Shown here piece by piece: positions 11,738-21,639 of a DNA stretch of 64,000 nucleotides. Each line of letters opens with the position of its first letter. Positions within the stretch are counted from its first letter, which is position 1. Location: contig NZ_LKTM01000013.1 in NCBI RefSeq assembly GCF_001417955.2, positions 1-64,000 of the forward strand, given 5' to 3'. This stretch comes from Mycobacterium gordonae (GTDB lineage Bacteria; Actinomycetota; Actinomycetes; Mycobacteriales; Mycobacteriaceae). The notes below the pieces were generated by a model, which saw only the letters and a list, made by a program, of their open reading frames with translations, did no database searches and was not told the origin of the DNA. The position numbers were made by a program, and so were the translations under genes.

Positions 11738-11761
11738 TTCTTCAATTGTTAAATTGATGAA
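11738..11761. promoter_or_regulatory. Candidate operator of the ArsR-family repressor
   Basis: Arms ttcttcaatt (11738-11747) and aattgatgaa (11752-11761) are complementary at 9 of 10 positions around the spacer gtta. The element is AT-rich in a GC-rich setting and ends 16 bp before the ArsR start codon. ArsR-family repressors bind such dyads, and Rv0081 of M. tuberculosis is known to bind its own upstream region. Autoregulation is inferred. Confidence 0.65.
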
Positions 11762-11777
11762 TCCTTAGCGAGGGTCG

Positions 11778-12122
11778 GTGTCTGAGCCGCTGTACAAGTT
11801 GAAGGCCGAGTTCTTCAAGACACTGGGCCACCCGGCGCGGGTCCGCATCCTGGAGCTGCTGTCGGAACGCGACCACACGGTCGCCGAACTGCTGCCCGAG
11901 GTCGGCCTGGAGTCCTCGAACCTGTCCCAGCAGCTCGCGGTGCTGCGGCGGGCCGGGGTGGTGACGGCGCGCAAGGACGGCAACACGGTCATCTACTCGA
12001 TCACCTCGCCGCTGATCGCCGAGCTGATGGCGGTGGCCCGACGGGTGCTGACCGGAATGCTGACCGGCCAGGTCGCCATGCTCGAGGACCTGCGCTCCGA
12101 CGTCCCCACGGCTCGGCGGTAA
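11778..12122 (+). CDS. ArsR-family transcriptional regulator (Rv0081-like)
   Basis: 114 aa from GTG 11778. A single winged helix domain is seen: FFKTLGHPARVRILELL, then the recognition helix region VGLESSNLSQQLAVLRRAGVV, then the wing ARKDGNTVIYSI. No metal-binding CxC motif is present. It closely resembles Rv0081, a regulatory hub of the hypoxia response in M. tuberculosis. It heads the operon of complex-I-like genes at 12129-19136. The dyad at 11738-11761 is its probable operator. Confidence 0.93.
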   Translation: MSEPLYKLKAEFFKTLGHPARVRILELLSERDHTVAELLPEVGLESSNLSQQLAVLRRAGVVTARKDGNTVIYSITSPLIAELMAVARRVLTGMLTGQVAMLEDLRSDVPTARR

Positions 12123-12128
12123 GCGCCG

Positions 12129-12608
12129 ATGAGCTGGATCGGCAGGATACTGCGTCTGGGCCGGGTTGCCGAACCCGCGGGTGAGCGGCCCGCACCGGCC
12201 GTCGCCCCGCCGGCCGGCGTGTCCGGCTCGTTGCAGGTGCGCCACGTCGACGCGGGTTCGTGCAACGGCTGTGAAGTGGAGATCTCCGGGGCATTCGGCC
12301 CGGTGTACGACGCAGAACGGTTCGGCGCCCGGCTGGTCGCATCGCCCCGGCATGCCGACGCGTTGTTGGTCACCGGCGTGGTGACCCGAAACATGGCGCA
12401 GCCGTTGCGCAACACCGTGGCAGCCACGCCGTTGCCCCGGGTGGTGATCGCCTGCGGGGACTGCGCGCTCAACCGCGGCGTGTTCGGTGACGCCTACGGG
12501 GTGGTCGGGGCGGTCGGTGACGTGATACCGGTCGACGTCGAGATCCCCGGTTGCCCGCCGTCACCCGATCAGGTGGTGGCGGCCCTGAGATCGGTGACGG
12601 GCAGGTGA
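12129..12608 (+). CDS. NuoB/HycG-like [4Fe-4S] small subunit (Rv0082-like)
   Basis: 159 aa. The NADH dehydrogenase 20-kDa fold carries CNGCE (residues 45-49), CGDC and PGCPP, the four ligands of the N2-type cluster. In this complex it would sit between the large subunit (17679-19136) and the membrane arm and pass electrons. The start is 6 bp after the ArsR stop, and the stop overlaps the next GTG. In M. tuberculosis the homologue is Rv0082. The immediate electron donor and acceptor are unknown. Confidence 0.92.
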   Translation: MSWIGRILRLGRVAEPAGERPAPAVAPPAGVSGSLQVRHVDAGSCNGCEVEISGAFGPVYDAERFGARLVASPRHADALLVTGVVTRNMAQPLRNTVAATPLPRVVIACGDCALNRGVFGDAYGVVGAVGDVIPVDVEIPGCPPSPDQVVAALRSVTGR

Positions 12609-14575
12609 CGGCGACCCTGGCGCCTGCGGAGGCACCGGAGGCCCTGCGCAGCAACGGTATCGGCGCAGCGTTGAGCGGGGTTGCGACCGCGGTGACCGGT
12701 ATCGCAGGTGCGGGGCTGGGCGTCACGGCGGTATTCGGTTCATTGCCGACGGTGCGGCTGCCCTGGCTGCTGCCGCTGAGCGGTGTGGAACTCGGCGTCA
12801 ACCGGGTGGGCGGGTTCTTCATGGCGTTGACCGGGGCGGTGGCCGTGGTCGTCGGCATTTACAGCATCGGATACCTGCACCGCGAGCGACTCGGCGTCGT
12901 CGCGCAGGTCACGCTGCCCACGTTCGTCGCGGCGATGCTGCTGGTGCCCGCCGCCGGTTCGGTGAGCACCTTCCTGCTGGCCTGGGAACTGATGGCGGTC
13001 ACCTCGTTGATCCTGCTGGCCTCCGGTCATGCCCGGGCCGAAGTGCGTTCCGCCGCAGTCTATTACGCGGTGATGACGCAGCTGGGTTTCGCGGCGATAC
13101 TGCTCGGTCTGATGGTGGCGGCCGCGGCGGCCGGCACCGACCGGTTCGCCGGCATCGCCGGTGTGCAAGCAGGGACGCGCAATGCGGTCTTCCTGTTGAC
13201 TCTGCTGGGATTCGGTTCCAAAGCCGGCCTGCTGCCGTTGCATGCGTGGTTGCCGCGCGCTCATCCGGAAGCGCCGAGTCCGGTTTCGGCGTTGATGAGT
13301 GCCGCCATGGTCAACCTCGGCGTGTACGGCATCATCAGGATCGACCTGCAGTTGCTGGGACCGGGCCCCCGGTGGTGGGGAGTCACGTTGCTCGGCGTCG
13401 GGGCCGTCTCGGCCGTATACGGGGTTCTGCAGGCGTCGGTGGCCGCGGATCTCAAACGGCTGCTCGGCTATTCGACGATCGAGAACATGGGGCTGGTCAT
13501 CCTGGCGCTGGGCGCCGCCACCCTGCTGTCGGCCTGCGGTGCGGTTGCGGCCGCAGTGATCGCGATGACGGCGGCGCTGCTGCACCTGGTCGCGCACGCC
13601 GCGTTCAAGAGCCTCGGGTTCATGGCCGCCGGTTCGGTGTTGGTGGCCACGGGTGAACGCGACCTCGACCGGATGGGTGGACTGGCCCGGCGGATGCCCT
13701 TCACGACAACGCTTTTCGGGATGGCCGCGCTCGGCGCGTCGGGGTTGCCACTGGGCGCGGGATTCGTCAGCGAATGGCTGTTGGTGCAGTCGCTGATTCA
13801 CGCACGGCCGGAACACAATTCGTTGCTCGGACTGGTGACACCGGTCGGCGTCGGCGCAGTGGCACTGACCACGGGGCTGGGTGTGGCAGCGATGGTCAAG
13901 GCATTTGGCACCGGCTTCCTGGCGCGAGCGCGCTCCGAGGGTGCCGAGCGGGCGCGCGAGGCGCCGGTCAGCATGATCATCGGCATGGCCGGGGCGGCCG
14001 TCGGCTGTGTCGTCCTGGCGGTGCTGCCATCGGTCGTCACCGCAGCCCTGCAATCGGTGCTGCACAGCGTGCCGGCCGCCCGCGACGCCGATCTCCGTGG
14101 ACTCGGTATCGTGTTGCGGCTGCTCGGGATTCACGGCTCTATGTCGCCCGCCCTGTTGGCTGCGGCACTGGCCGGCGCGGTGCTGGTCGTCGTGGCGCTG
14201 ACCAGGTGGGGAGCACGGCGCCGCCCCGAGCCGGTGACATCGCCGTTGTGGGCCTGCGGCGCGGACGGCCTGACGCCTCGGATGCAGTACACCGCAACAT
14301 CATTCGCGCAACCGCTGCAACGGGTTTTCGATGACTTGCTGCGCCCCGATAGCGGTATCGAGGTGACGCACCTGGAGGAGACCCGCTACCACGTGGCGCG
14401 GATCGCCTACCGCACCAACGTCTCGGACGCCGTCGAAGACCGGGTCTACGCGCCGGTGCTGCGCACGGTCGCGAGGTGTGCACAGGCGGTCCGCCGGGCG
14501 CACAACGGGAGTGTGCATCTGTACCTGGCTTACGGCGTGCTCGGTGTGTTGATCGTTCTGGTGGTGGCGCGGTGA
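12605..14575 (+). CDS. HyfB/NuoL-type antiporter-like membrane subunit (Rv0083-like)
   Basis: 656 aa. The GTG at 12605 overlaps the previous stop (GTGA); no convincing RBS or conserved sequence supports the upstream ATG at 12551. About 14-16 transmembrane segments are present. The proton-pumping signature of the Proton_antipo_M family is clear: GSKAGLLPLHAWLPRAHPEA followed by PSPVSALMSAAMVNLGVYG, with a second conserved region LKRLLGYSTIENMG. The conserved Lys and His residues fit an ion channel. It belongs to the membrane arm of the hyc-like complex. Confidence 0.92.
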   Translation: MTATLAPAEAPEALRSNGIGAALSGVATAVTGIAGAGLGVTAVFGSLPTVRLPWLLPLSGVELGVNRVGGFFMALTGAVAVVVGIYSIGYLHRERLGVVAQVTLPTFVAAMLLVPAAGSVSTFLLAWELMAVTSLILLASGHARAEVRSAAVYYAVMTQLGFAAILLGLMVAAAAAGTDRFAGIAGVQAGTRNAVFLLTLLGFGSKAGLLPLHAWLPRAHPEAPSPVSALMSAAMVNLGVYGIIRIDLQLLGPGPRWWGVTLLGVGAVSAVYGVLQASVAADLKRLLGYSTIENMGLVILALGAATLLSACGAVAAAVIAMTAALLHLVAHAAFKSLGFMAAGSVLVATGERDLDRMGGLARRMPFTTTLFGMAALGASGLPLGAGFVSEWLLVQSLIHARPEHNSLLGLVTPVGVGAVALTTGLGVAAMVKAFGTGFLARARSEGAERAREAPVSMIIGMAGAAVGCVVLAVLPSVVTAALQSVLHSVPAARDADLRGLGIVLRLLGIHGSMSPALLAAALAGAVLVVVALTRWGARRRPEPVTSPLWACGADGLTPRMQYTATSFAQPLQRVFDDLLRPDSGIEVTHLEETRYHVARIAYRTNVSDAVEDRVYAPVLRTVARCAQAVRRAHNGSVHLYLAYGVLGVLIVLVVAR

Positions 14576-15531
14576 ACGTCATGTCGGCGGTTGCCGGTGC
14601 GGCCCAGATCGGCGGGGTCATGGTGGGCGCACCGCTGATACTGGGGTTGATGCGACAGGTCCGGGCCCGCTCGGAGGGGCGGTGCGGCGCGGGCGTTCTG
14701 CAGCCGTGGCGCGATCTGCGCAAGCAGCTGCGCAAGCAGCAGGTCACGCCGTCGGGCACCACGCTGGTCTTCGCGGTCGCGCCGGTTCTGCTCGCGGCCA
14801 CCACTTTGCTGATCGCCGCGATCGTGCCGCTGGTGGCAACCGGCTCACCGCTGGACCCCGTCGCCGACCTGTTCGCTGTGGTGGGTCTGCTCTTTCTGGG
14901 CACGGTGGCCCTGACGTTGGCGGGCCTCGACACCGGCACGTCCTTCGGTGGCATGGGCGCCAGCCGCGAGATCACCATTGCCGCGCTGGTGGAGCCGACG
15001 ATTCTGCTCGCCGTCTTTGCGTTGTCCATTCCCGCCCACTCGGCCAACTTGGGCGCGATCGTCGGGTTCACCCTGGCCAACCCGGGCGAGGTGGTGTCGC
15101 TGGCGGGAATACTGGCTTTCGTCGCGTTGGTGATCGTCGTCATCGCCGAAACCGGGCGATTGCCGGTGGACAATCCCGCCACGCACCTGGAATTGACCAT
15201 GGTGCACGAGGCGATGGTGCTCGAGTATGCCGGGCCCAGGCTGGCACTCGTCGAGTGGGCGAGCGCGATGCGCCTGACGGTGCTCCTGGCGTTGCTGGCG
15301 AATCTGTTTCTGCCGTGGGGGATTGCCGGCGATCAGCCCACCGCGCTCGGCGTCGGCATCGGCATAATCGCCATCAGCATCAAAGTCGCCCTTGCCGCCG
15401 TCGTTCTGGCCGGCGCTGAGGTGTTCATCGCCAAGTTGCGGCTCTTCCGCGTGCCGGAGTTGCTGGCCGGGTCTTTTCTGCTTGCTCTGCTCGCGGTGAG
15501 CTCAGCGAACTTCTTTGCGGCGCAGGGGTGA
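14572..15531 (+). CDS. hycD: NuoH/HycD-like membrane subunit (Rv0084-like)
   Basis: 319 aa from GTG 14572, overlapping the previous stop. About eight transmembrane segments are seen. The NuoH-type loop [20 protein letters not shown], then [13 protein letters not shown], is the quinone-site region that joins the membrane arm to the peripheral arm. In M. tuberculosis the homologue is Rv0084 (hycD). It is required to dock the HycG/HycE pair. Confidence 0.93.
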   Translation: MNVMSAVAGAAQIGGVMVGAPLILGLMRQVRARSEGRCGAGVLQPWRDLRKQLRKQQVTPSGTTLVFAVAPVLLAATTLLIAAIVPLVATGSPLDPVADLFAVVGLLFLGTVALTLAGLDTGTSFGGMGASREITIAALVEPTILLAVFALSIPAHSANLGAIVGFTLANPGEVVSLAGILAFVALVIVVIAETGRLPVDNPATHLELTMVHEAMVLEYAGPRLALVEWASAMRLTVLLALLANLFLPWGIAGDQPTALGVGIGIIAISIKVALAAVVLAGAEVFIAKLRLFRVPELLAGSFLLALLAVSSANFFAAQG

Positions 15532-15535
15532 TGCG

Positions 15536-16198
15536 ATGACCGATCTCGACTATTCCGGAGTGCTGGATCTGGCACCAGGGGGACTGGTGCTGACCGCGGT
15601 GCTGATCGTGTGGCGCCGCGACCTGCGTTCGATCGCGCGGTTGCTGGCGCTGCAGGGCGTGGCCCTGGCCGCGATCCCGGTCATTCTCGGTGTGCACGGC
15701 CGGGATTGGGAGCTGGTCGGCATAGGGGCGGCCCTGTTCGTGCTGCGCGGCGTGGTGCTGCCCGGGCTGCTCGCGCATGCGCTGGGTGCCGAGGAGCGCC
15801 AACAGCGCGAGGCCACGCCGTTGGTCAACACCACCGCATCGCTGCTGATCGCCGCGGCGCTCACGGTGGTCGCCCTGGCGGTCACCCGCCCGGTGGTCGA
15901 CCTGGATCCCGGCGCCGCCGTCAGTGTGGTCCCCGCGGGGCTGGCGGTGGTGCTGATCGCGATGTTCGTGATGGTCACTCGGCGCCACGCCATTTCTCAG
16001 GCCGCGGGTTTTCTGATGTTGGACAACGGGATTGCGGCCACCGCCTTCCTGTTGACGGCGGGGGTGCCACTGATCGTCGAACTCGGCGCGTCGCTGGATG
16101 TTCTGTTCGCCCTGATCGTGCTGGGGGTGCTGACCGGCCGACTGCGGCGCATGCTCGGCGGCGCTGACCTGGACCGGCTGCAGAGATTGCGGGATTGA
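15536..16198 (+). CDS. hycP: HyfE-like membrane subunit (Rv0085-like)
   Basis: 220 aa, the same length as Rv0085, starting at ATG 15536. About six to seven membrane helices are present, and a NuoK-like core lies in the C-terminal half ([19 protein letters not shown]). HyfE-type subunits carry two NuoK-like acidic residues in helices. The start is 4 bp after the hycD stop, and the stop overlaps the next ATG. Confidence 0.9.
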   Translation: MTDLDYSGVLDLAPGGLVLTAVLIVWRRDLRSIARLLALQGVALAAIPVILGVHGRDWELVGIGAALFVLRGVVLPGLLAHALGAEERQQREATPLVNTTASLLIAAALTVVALAVTRPVVDLDPGAAVSVVPAGLAVVLIAMFVMVTRRHAISQAAGFLMLDNGIAATAFLLTAGVPLIVELGASLDVLFALIVLGVLTGRLRRMLGGADLDRLQRLRD

Positions 16199-17679
16199 TG
16201 ACCGGATCGATCACGGCGGGCCTGATTCTGGCGCCGATACTCGCGCCGGCGCTAGCCGCCGTCGTCGCGCTGGCCGGCGGGTGGCGACGTTGGACCACGG
16301 CGCTCACCGTGGTGTCGGCGTTGGTTGTGCTGGGATCCGCAGCGGCACTGGGCGTCACGACCGGTGCCCGGCCGCGGCTGGCGCTGGGCGGGGTGTTGCG
16401 CACCGACGCGCTCTCGGTCACGATGTTGATCGTCATCGGCGTCGTCGGCACCCTGGCGACCTGGGCGAGCATCGGCTACATCGACGCCGAGCTGGCTGAC
16501 GGCCACACGGATCGGCGCGACGCCCGCCTCTACGGCGCCCTGACCCCGGCGTTCCTGGCGGCGATGGCGGTCGCGGTGTCGGCCAACAACATCGGGGTGA
16601 TCTGGGTGGCCGTCGAAGCCACCACAGTGATCACGGCGTTCCTGGTCGGCCACCGTCGCACCGCCACCGCGCTGGAAGCCACCTGGAAGTACGTGGTGAT
16701 CTGCTCGGTCGGCATCGCCGTCGCGTTCCTGGGCACGGTCTTGTTGTACTTCGCCGCGCGTCATGCCGGCGCCGACGGGGCGAGCGCGCTGAACCTCGAT
16801 GTCCTCGGCTCCCACGCCGCACATCTGGACCCGGCGGTCACCCGGCTCGCCGGCGGGCTGCTGCTGATCGGGTACGGCGCGAAGGTCGGACTGGTCCCGT
16901 TCCACGGGTGGCTGGCCGATGCGCACAGCCAGGCGCCGGCGCCGGTTTCGGCGCTGATGAGCGGAGTGCTGCTCTCCGTTGCCTTTTCGGTGCTGATCCG
17001 GCTGCGGACGATCATCGACGCCGCGTTGGGGCCGGGCTTCCTGCGGGCCGGACTGCTGACGGTGGGATTGGCCACCGTATTGATCGCCGCGCTATTGCTT
17101 ACTGTCGCAACCGATCTCAAGCGGATGCTGGCCTACTCATCAATGGAGAACATGGGACTGATCGCGGTGGCGGCGGCCGCGGGCACCAAGCTGGCGATCG
17201 CGGCGCTGCTGTTGCACGTGCTGGCGCACGGTGTCGGTAAGACGGTGCTGTTCCTGGCCGGTGGGCAGTTGCAGGCCGCGCACGGCTCGACGGTCATCGA
17301 CGACATCAGCGCCGTGCTGTCCCGCTCGCGCTTGATCGGCATCTCATTTGCCGCCGGAGTTGTTGTCCTGCTTGGCTTGCCGCCGTTCGCCATGTTCGCC
17401 AGCGAGATCTCGATCGCGCGGTCGCTGGCGGACGCCCGGTTGTCCTGGGTGCTCGGCGCCGCGCTGCTGCTGATGGTCGTGGCGTTCGCGGCCCTGGTCA
17501 GCAACTCCCGGCGCATTCTGCTGGGAACGCCGGACGAGCATGCGCCACCCATTGCGGTACCCACCGCGGTGGCAGGTGCTCTGGTGTGCGGCGTGGTGGC
17601 GTCGCTGGTGCTGGGTGTGACGGCGGGTCCGTTGACGGGATTGTTCAGTGCGGCCGCCAGCCAGTTCGGAGCCGGGTGA
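16198..17679 (+). CDS. hycQ: HyfF/NuoN-type antiporter-like membrane subunit (Rv0086-like)
   Basis: 493 aa from ATG 16198 (TGATG overlap). It is a second Proton_antipo_M protein with about 14 helices. Visible are YGAKVGLVPFHGWLADAHSQ and APAPVSALMSGVLLS, then LKRMLAYSSMENMG. Two antiporter-like subunits in one operon suggest a long proton- or sodium-translocating arm. M. tuberculosis homologue Rv0086. Confidence 0.92.
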   Translation: MTGSITAGLILAPILAPALAAVVALAGGWRRWTTALTVVSALVVLGSAAALGVTTGARPRLALGGVLRTDALSVTMLIVIGVVGTLATWASIGYIDAELADGHTDRRDARLYGALTPAFLAAMAVAVSANNIGVIWVAVEATTVITAFLVGHRRTATALEATWKYVVICSVGIAVAFLGTVLLYFAARHAGADGASALNLDVLGSHAAHLDPAVTRLAGGLLLIGYGAKVGLVPFHGWLADAHSQAPAPVSALMSGVLLSVAFSVLIRLRTIIDAALGPGFLRAGLLTVGLATVLIAALLLTVATDLKRMLAYSSMENMGLIAVAAAAGTKLAIAALLLHVLAHGVGKTVLFLAGGQLQAAHGSTVIDDISAVLSRSRLIGISFAAGVVVLLGLPPFAMFASEISIARSLADARLSWVLGAALLLMVVAFAALVSNSRRILLGTPDEHAPPIAVPTAVAGALVCGVVASLVLGVTAGPLTGLFSAAASQFGAG

Positions 17680-19136
17680 TGGAGCGGCGTGAGGTCACCG
17701 GCGACGAACTCGCCGACGCGGTAGGGGAGTTGCTGGACAACGGGTTTCGCTTGGCGTTGGTGGCGGCTCACGATGACGGCGATGCGGTCCGGATCGTGTA
17801 TCTACTCCTGGCCGGCGCGCCGGACCGCCGCGTCGAGCTCACCCTGACGACCGACGCGACCAGCCCGTCGGTGCCGTCGCTGGGTCATCTGTCGATTCCC
17901 GCGGGCCGCTTCGAGAGGGAGATGATGGACCTCTACGGTGTGAAGCCGGTCGGCCATCCGCAGCCGCGGCGGCTGGTCAGCCACGCGCACTGGCCGCAGG
18001 ACTGGCATCCGATGCGGCGTGATGCCGGGCGGCCGCCGGAATTCGCTACTGTCGGCGCATTTCCGTTCGTGACCGTCGACGGCACCGGGGTCTACGAGAT
18101 CCCGGTCGGGCCGGTGCATGCCGGTCTGATCGAGCCCGGACACTTCCGGTTCTCGGTGATCGGTGAATCGGTGCTGCGGCTCAAGGCGCGACTGTGGTTC
18201 GTGCACAGGGGAATTGAGAAGCTCTTCGAAGGTCGGCCGGTCGCGGACGGTGTCGCGTTGGCCGAGCGGATAAGCGGCGACAGCGCCGCGGCTCACGCTC
18301 TTGCTTACTGCCTGGCTGTGGAGGACGCGCTCGGCGTCGAAGTACCCGAGCCGGTGCACCGGTTGCGGGCCCTGCTGGTCGAACTCGAACGGCTCTACAA
18401 CCACGCCGCCGACCTGGGTGCACTCGCTAACGATGTCGGCTTCGCACTGGCCAACGCGCATGCTCAGCGGGTCCGCGAGTCGGTGCTGCGGATCAATCGT
18501 CGCGTCACCGGGCACCGGCTGCTGCGCGGCGGGATCCAGCCGGGAGGCGTTGTGCTCCAACAGCTCCCGGATCCCGCGGAATTGCGGGTGCTGGCCGCTG
18601 AGATCGCGGAGATCAGCGAGCTGACACTGGGCAACCCGGTGATCTACGACCGGTTCGCCGAGACCGCGGTGCTGCGTCGCGACGACGCCCGCGCCCTCGG
18701 TTGCCTGGGCTACGTCGCCCGCGCCAGCGGCATCAGCACCGACGCCCGCCGCGACCACCCGACCACCGACCTGCCGATCTCGACCGTGCAGGGTGGCGAA
18801 GGCGACGTGCTGGCCCGCTACACGATGCGGCGTGACGAGTTCGCCGCGTCCACCGAGCTGATCGCGGCGTTGATTGACCGGCACAGTGGGCCGCTGGAAT
18901 ATCGCGCACCGGTGCCCACGGCGGGGACCTCGGGAGTGGGGATCGTGGAAGGGTGGCGAGGCACCGTGGTCCACCGGGTCGAGGTGGACGCCGGGGTCGT
19001 CACCCGATGCAAGGTGGTCGACCCGTCCTGGTTCAACTGGCCCGCCCTGCCCGTCGCGATGGCGGACACGATCATGCCGGACTTCCCGCTGGCCAACAAG
19101 AGCTTCAACCTCTCCTACGCCGGCAACGACCTGTAG
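17679..19136 (+). CDS. hycE: HycE/NuoCD-like large subunit without nickel ligands (Rv0087-like)
   Basis: 485 aa from ATG 17679 (overlaps the previous stop). The N-terminal 30-kDa domain ends in FEREMMDLYGVKPVGHP. The 49-kDa domain starts near residue 150. Where [NiFe] hydrogenases have RxCGxC, this protein reads RISGDSAAAH. Where they have DPCxxC near the C-terminus, it reads DPSWFNW. All four Ni-Fe cysteines are therefore missing, as in complex I. It cannot make hydrogen by the usual chemistry; a quinone- or ferredoxin-linked oxidoreductase role is inferred. The gene annotation of homologues as formate hydrogenlyase is misleading. Confidence 0.92.
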   Translation: MERREVTGDELADAVGELLDNGFRLALVAAHDDGDAVRIVYLLLAGAPDRRVELTLTTDATSPSVPSLGHLSIPAGRFEREMMDLYGVKPVGHPQPRRLVSHAHWPQDWHPMRRDAGRPPEFATVGAFPFVTVDGTGVYEIPVGPVHAGLIEPGHFRFSVIGESVLRLKARLWFVHRGIEKLFEGRPVADGVALAERISGDSAAAHALAYCLAVEDALGVEVPEPVHRLRALLVELERLYNHAADLGALANDVGFALANAHAQRVRESVLRINRRVTGHRLLRGGIQPGGVVLQQLPDPAELRVLAAEIAEISELTLGNPVIYDRFAETAVLRRDDARALGCLGYVARASGISTDARRDHPTTDLPISTVQGGEGDVLARYTMRRDEFAASTELIAALIDRHSGPLEYRAPVPTAGTSGVGIVEGWRGTVVHRVEVDAGVVTRCKVVDPSWFNWPALPVAMADTIMPDFPLANKSFNLSYAGNDL

Positions 19137-19207
19137 CCCCGCGACAGTCCCGCGAGCTAACGCGACCCGGCAGTGAAAGCGGGCACGCGGTACGGCACGA
19201 TGGGCGG

Positions 19208-20050
19208 GTGCCCGAACCCGGCTCGCTCGAGGCCGATCCCGACCTGCTGATCGACTTCAGAAATGTGTCGCTGCGCCGCGGCGGTCGCACCCTGGTGGGC
19301 CCACTGGACTGGGCCGTCGAACTCGACGAACGCTGGGTGATCATCGGCCCGAACGGCGCCGGCAAGACCTCGCTGCTGCGCATCGCGGCCGCCTCCGAGC
19401 ACCCCACCAGCGGCACCGCCTTCGTGCTGGGTGAGCGGCTCGGCCGGGTCGACGTCAGCGAACTGCGGTCGCGGATCGGTCTGAGCTCCTCCTCGCTGGC
19501 ACAGCGCATACCGTCCGACGAAGTCGTGCGCGACCTCGTGGTGTCGGCCGGCTACTCGGTGCTCGGTCGCTGGCGCGAGCAATACGAAGACGTCGACTAC
19601 CGGCGCGCGGTCGACATGCTGGAAAGCCTGGGCGCCGAACATCTCGCCGAGCGCACCTACGGGACGCTGTCCGAAGGCGAACGCAAACGGGTGCTGATCG
19701 CGCGCGCGCTGATGACCGACCCGGAGCTGCTACTGCTCGACGAACCCGCGGCCGGCCTGGACCTGGGCGGGCGCGAGGAACTGGTGGCCCGGCTGGCCGA
19801 TCTGGCCGCCGACCCCGATGCGCCGGCCCTGGTGCTGGTCACCCACCACGTCGAGGAAGTGCCACCGGGATTCAGCCACTGCCTGTTGCTGTCGGAAGGT
19901 CAGGCCGTCGCGTCGGGCCTGCTGCCCGACGTGCTGACCGCCGAGAACCTCTCCAAGGCGTTCGGACAGCGGATCGCCCTCGATGTGGTCGACGGCCGCT
20001 ACTTCGCGCGCCGCGTGCGGACCCGTGCAGCTCATCGGAGAAGCTCATGA
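19208..20050 (+). CDS. ABC transporter ATP-binding protein (Rv3041c-like)
   Basis: 280 aa from GTG 19208. Walker [10 protein letters not shown] (about residue 48), Q-loop region, signature [15 protein letters not shown] and Walker [16 protein letters not shown] are present, then a switch His in LVTHHVEEV. It resembles single-gene ABC ATPases of the ModF/YlmA type with no permease beside it. It is coupled to the Nudix gene by an ATGA overlap. The organisation matches Rv3041c-Rv3040c of M. tuberculosis. Substrate unknown. Confidence 0.92.
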   Translation: MPEPGSLEADPDLLIDFRNVSLRRGGRTLVGPLDWAVELDERWVIIGPNGAGKTSLLRIAAASEHPTSGTAFVLGERLGRVDVSELRSRIGLSSSSLAQRIPSDEVVRDLVVSAGYSVLGRWREQYEDVDYRRAVDMLESLGAEHLAERTYGTLSEGERKRVLIARALMTDPELLLLDEPAAGLDLGGREELVARLADLAADPDAPALVLVTHHVEEVPPGFSHCLLLSEGQAVASGLLPDVLTAENLSKAFGQRIALDVVDGRYFARRVRTRAAHRRSS

Positions 20051-20865
20051 ACGAACCGCAACTACCCCTGCCGGCCCGCCCGGCCGCCACCGTGATGCTG
20101 GTCCGGGACGCCCCCGGGGGCCTCAACATCTTCCTGATGCGACGGCACTCCGCGATGGAATTCGCACCGGGGGTCATCGTGTTTCCCGGGGGCGGGGTCG
20201 ACGACCGCGACCGCAACGCCGATATCGCGTGGGCCGGCCCGCCGCCGGAGTGGTGGGCGCAGCGGTTCGGCATCGAGACCGACCTGGCCATCGCGCTGGT
20301 CTGCTCCGCGGCCCGGGAGACGTTCGAGGAATCGGGCGTGCTGTTCGCCGGACCGGCCGACGACCCCGACGGTATCGTCGGCGACGCCTCGGTCTACCGC
20401 GAGTCGCGGCACGCGCTGGCCGACCGCACGCTGTCGTTCGCCGACTTCCTGCGCGGCGAGAAGCTGGTGCTGCGCTCCGACCTGCTGCGGCCCTGGGCCA
20501 ACTGGGTCACCCCGGAAGCCGAGCGCACGCGCCGCTACGACACCTACTTCTTCGTGGCGGCCCTGCCCGAGGGGCAGCGCGCCGACGGCGAGAACACCGA
20601 GTCCGACCTGTCCGGCTGGGCACTCCCGCAGGACGCCATCGCCGACTTCGAGGCCGGTCGCAATGTCCTGCTGCCGCCGACCTGGACCCAGCTGGACTCG
20701 CTGGCCGGCCGCAGCGTCGCCGAGGTGCTGGCCGTCGAACGCCAGATCGTGCCCATCCAGCCACTGCTGGAGAAGCGCGGCGACAACTGGGTCTTCGAGT
20801 TCTTCGACTCCGACCGCTACCACCGGGCGCGCGAGGCCGGCGGATCGATGCAGTGGCCGCTTTGA
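20047..20865 (+). CDS. Nudix hydrolase (Rv3040c-like)
   Basis: 272 aa. Nudix fold with PGGGVDDRD and, after a long insertion, [14 protein letters not shown], the REUXEEXGU core that binds Mg2+ and hydrolyses X-linked nucleoside diphosphates. The long insert between the Gly-rich loop and the RE helix resembles the CoA- or Nudt19-type subfamily; that is inference. It overlaps both neighbours by four bases. Confidence 0.9.
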   Translation: MNEPQLPLPARPAATVMLVRDAPGGLNIFLMRRHSAMEFAPGVIVFPGGGVDDRDRNADIAWAGPPPEWWAQRFGIETDLAIALVCSAARETFEESGVLFAGPADDPDGIVGDASVYRESRHALADRTLSFADFLRGEKLVLRSDLLRPWANWVTPEAERTRRYDTYFFVAALPEGQRADGENTESDLSGWALPQDAIADFEAGRNVLLPPTWTQLDSLAGRSVAEVLAVERQIVPIQPLLEKRGDNWVFEFFDSDRYHRAREAGGSMQWPL

Positions 20866-21629
20866 GTGAGTTCGTGAGCGTCGTGGTCAGCGACGGCTCC
20901 CAGGACGCCGGGCTGGCCATGCTGTTGCTGTCACGGCCACCTACCAACGCGATGACCCGGCAGGTCTACCGGGAGGTTGTCGCCGCGGCGGGGGAGTTGG
21001 GCCGGCGCGACGACGTCGCCGCGGTGATCCTGTTCGGCGGGCACGAGATCTTCTCCGCCGGTGACGACATGCCCGAACTGCGGACTTTGAACCCGGACGA
21101 GGCCGGCACCGCCGCCCGGGTGCGGCGCGAGGCCATCGACGCGGTCGCCGCGATCCCGAAGCCCACCGTGGCCGCCATCACCGGATACGCCCTGGGCGCC
21201 GGGCTCACGCTGGCGCTGGCCGCCGACTGGCGGGTCAGCGGCGACAACGTGAAGTTCGGCGCCACCGAAATCCTGGCCGGCCTGGTGCCCGGAGGCGACG
21301 GCATGGCCCGCCTGACCCGCGCCGTAGGGCCGAGCAGGGCCAAAGAACTGGTGTACAGCGGCCGGTTCTTCGATGCCGAGGAGGCGCTGGCGCTGGGCCT
21401 GATCGACGACATGGTGGCCCCCGACAACGTCTACGACGCCGCGGCGACGTGGGCGCGGCGCTTCCTGGACGGTCCGCGGCCGGCCCTGGCCGCCGCGAAA
21501 GCCGGCATCAACGCCGTGTACGACGGTTCCCCGGCAGCCGAACGCCACGCCGCCGAAGATCGCCGCTACATCGAGGTTTTCGCCGCTGGTCAGGACGCTG
21601 ACGCGAAAGCCGACAGCGACGGCGGTTAG
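20862..21629 (+). CDS. echA17: Enoyl-CoA hydratase/isomerase family protein
   Basis: 255 aa from TTG 20862, overlapping the Nudix stop (TTGA). This start gives [17 protein letters not shown], matching the N-terminus of EchA17 (Rv3039c); GTG 20874 is a shorter alternative. Crotonase motifs include [10 protein letters not shown] and [20 protein letters not shown] (oxyanion-hole glycines), and [13 protein letters not shown] follows. It hydrates trans-2-enoyl-CoA in fatty-acid beta-oxidation. Confidence 0.93.
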   Translation: MSEFVSVVVSDGSQDAGLAMLLLSRPPTNAMTRQVYREVVAAAGELGRRDDVAAVILFGGHEIFSAGDDMPELRTLNPDEAGTAARVRREAIDAVAAIPKPTVAAITGYALGAGLTLALAADWRVSGDNVKFGATEILAGLVPGGDGMARLTRAVGPSRAKELVYSGRFFDAEEALALGLIDDMVAPDNVYDAAATWARRFLDGPRPALAAAKAGINAVYDGSPAAERHAAEDRRYIEVFAAGQDADAKADSDGG

Positions 21630-21639
21630 GCTGCCCTGC

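Noticed and set aside
11644..11777. DosR box upstream of the Rv0081-like gene
   Set aside because: No sequence close to the GGGACT-AGTCCC dyad could be found in the intergenic region.
12129..19136. Formate hydrogenlyase / [NiFe] hydrogenase
   Set aside because: All Ni-binding cysteines are absent and no formate dehydrogenase or maturation gene is present.
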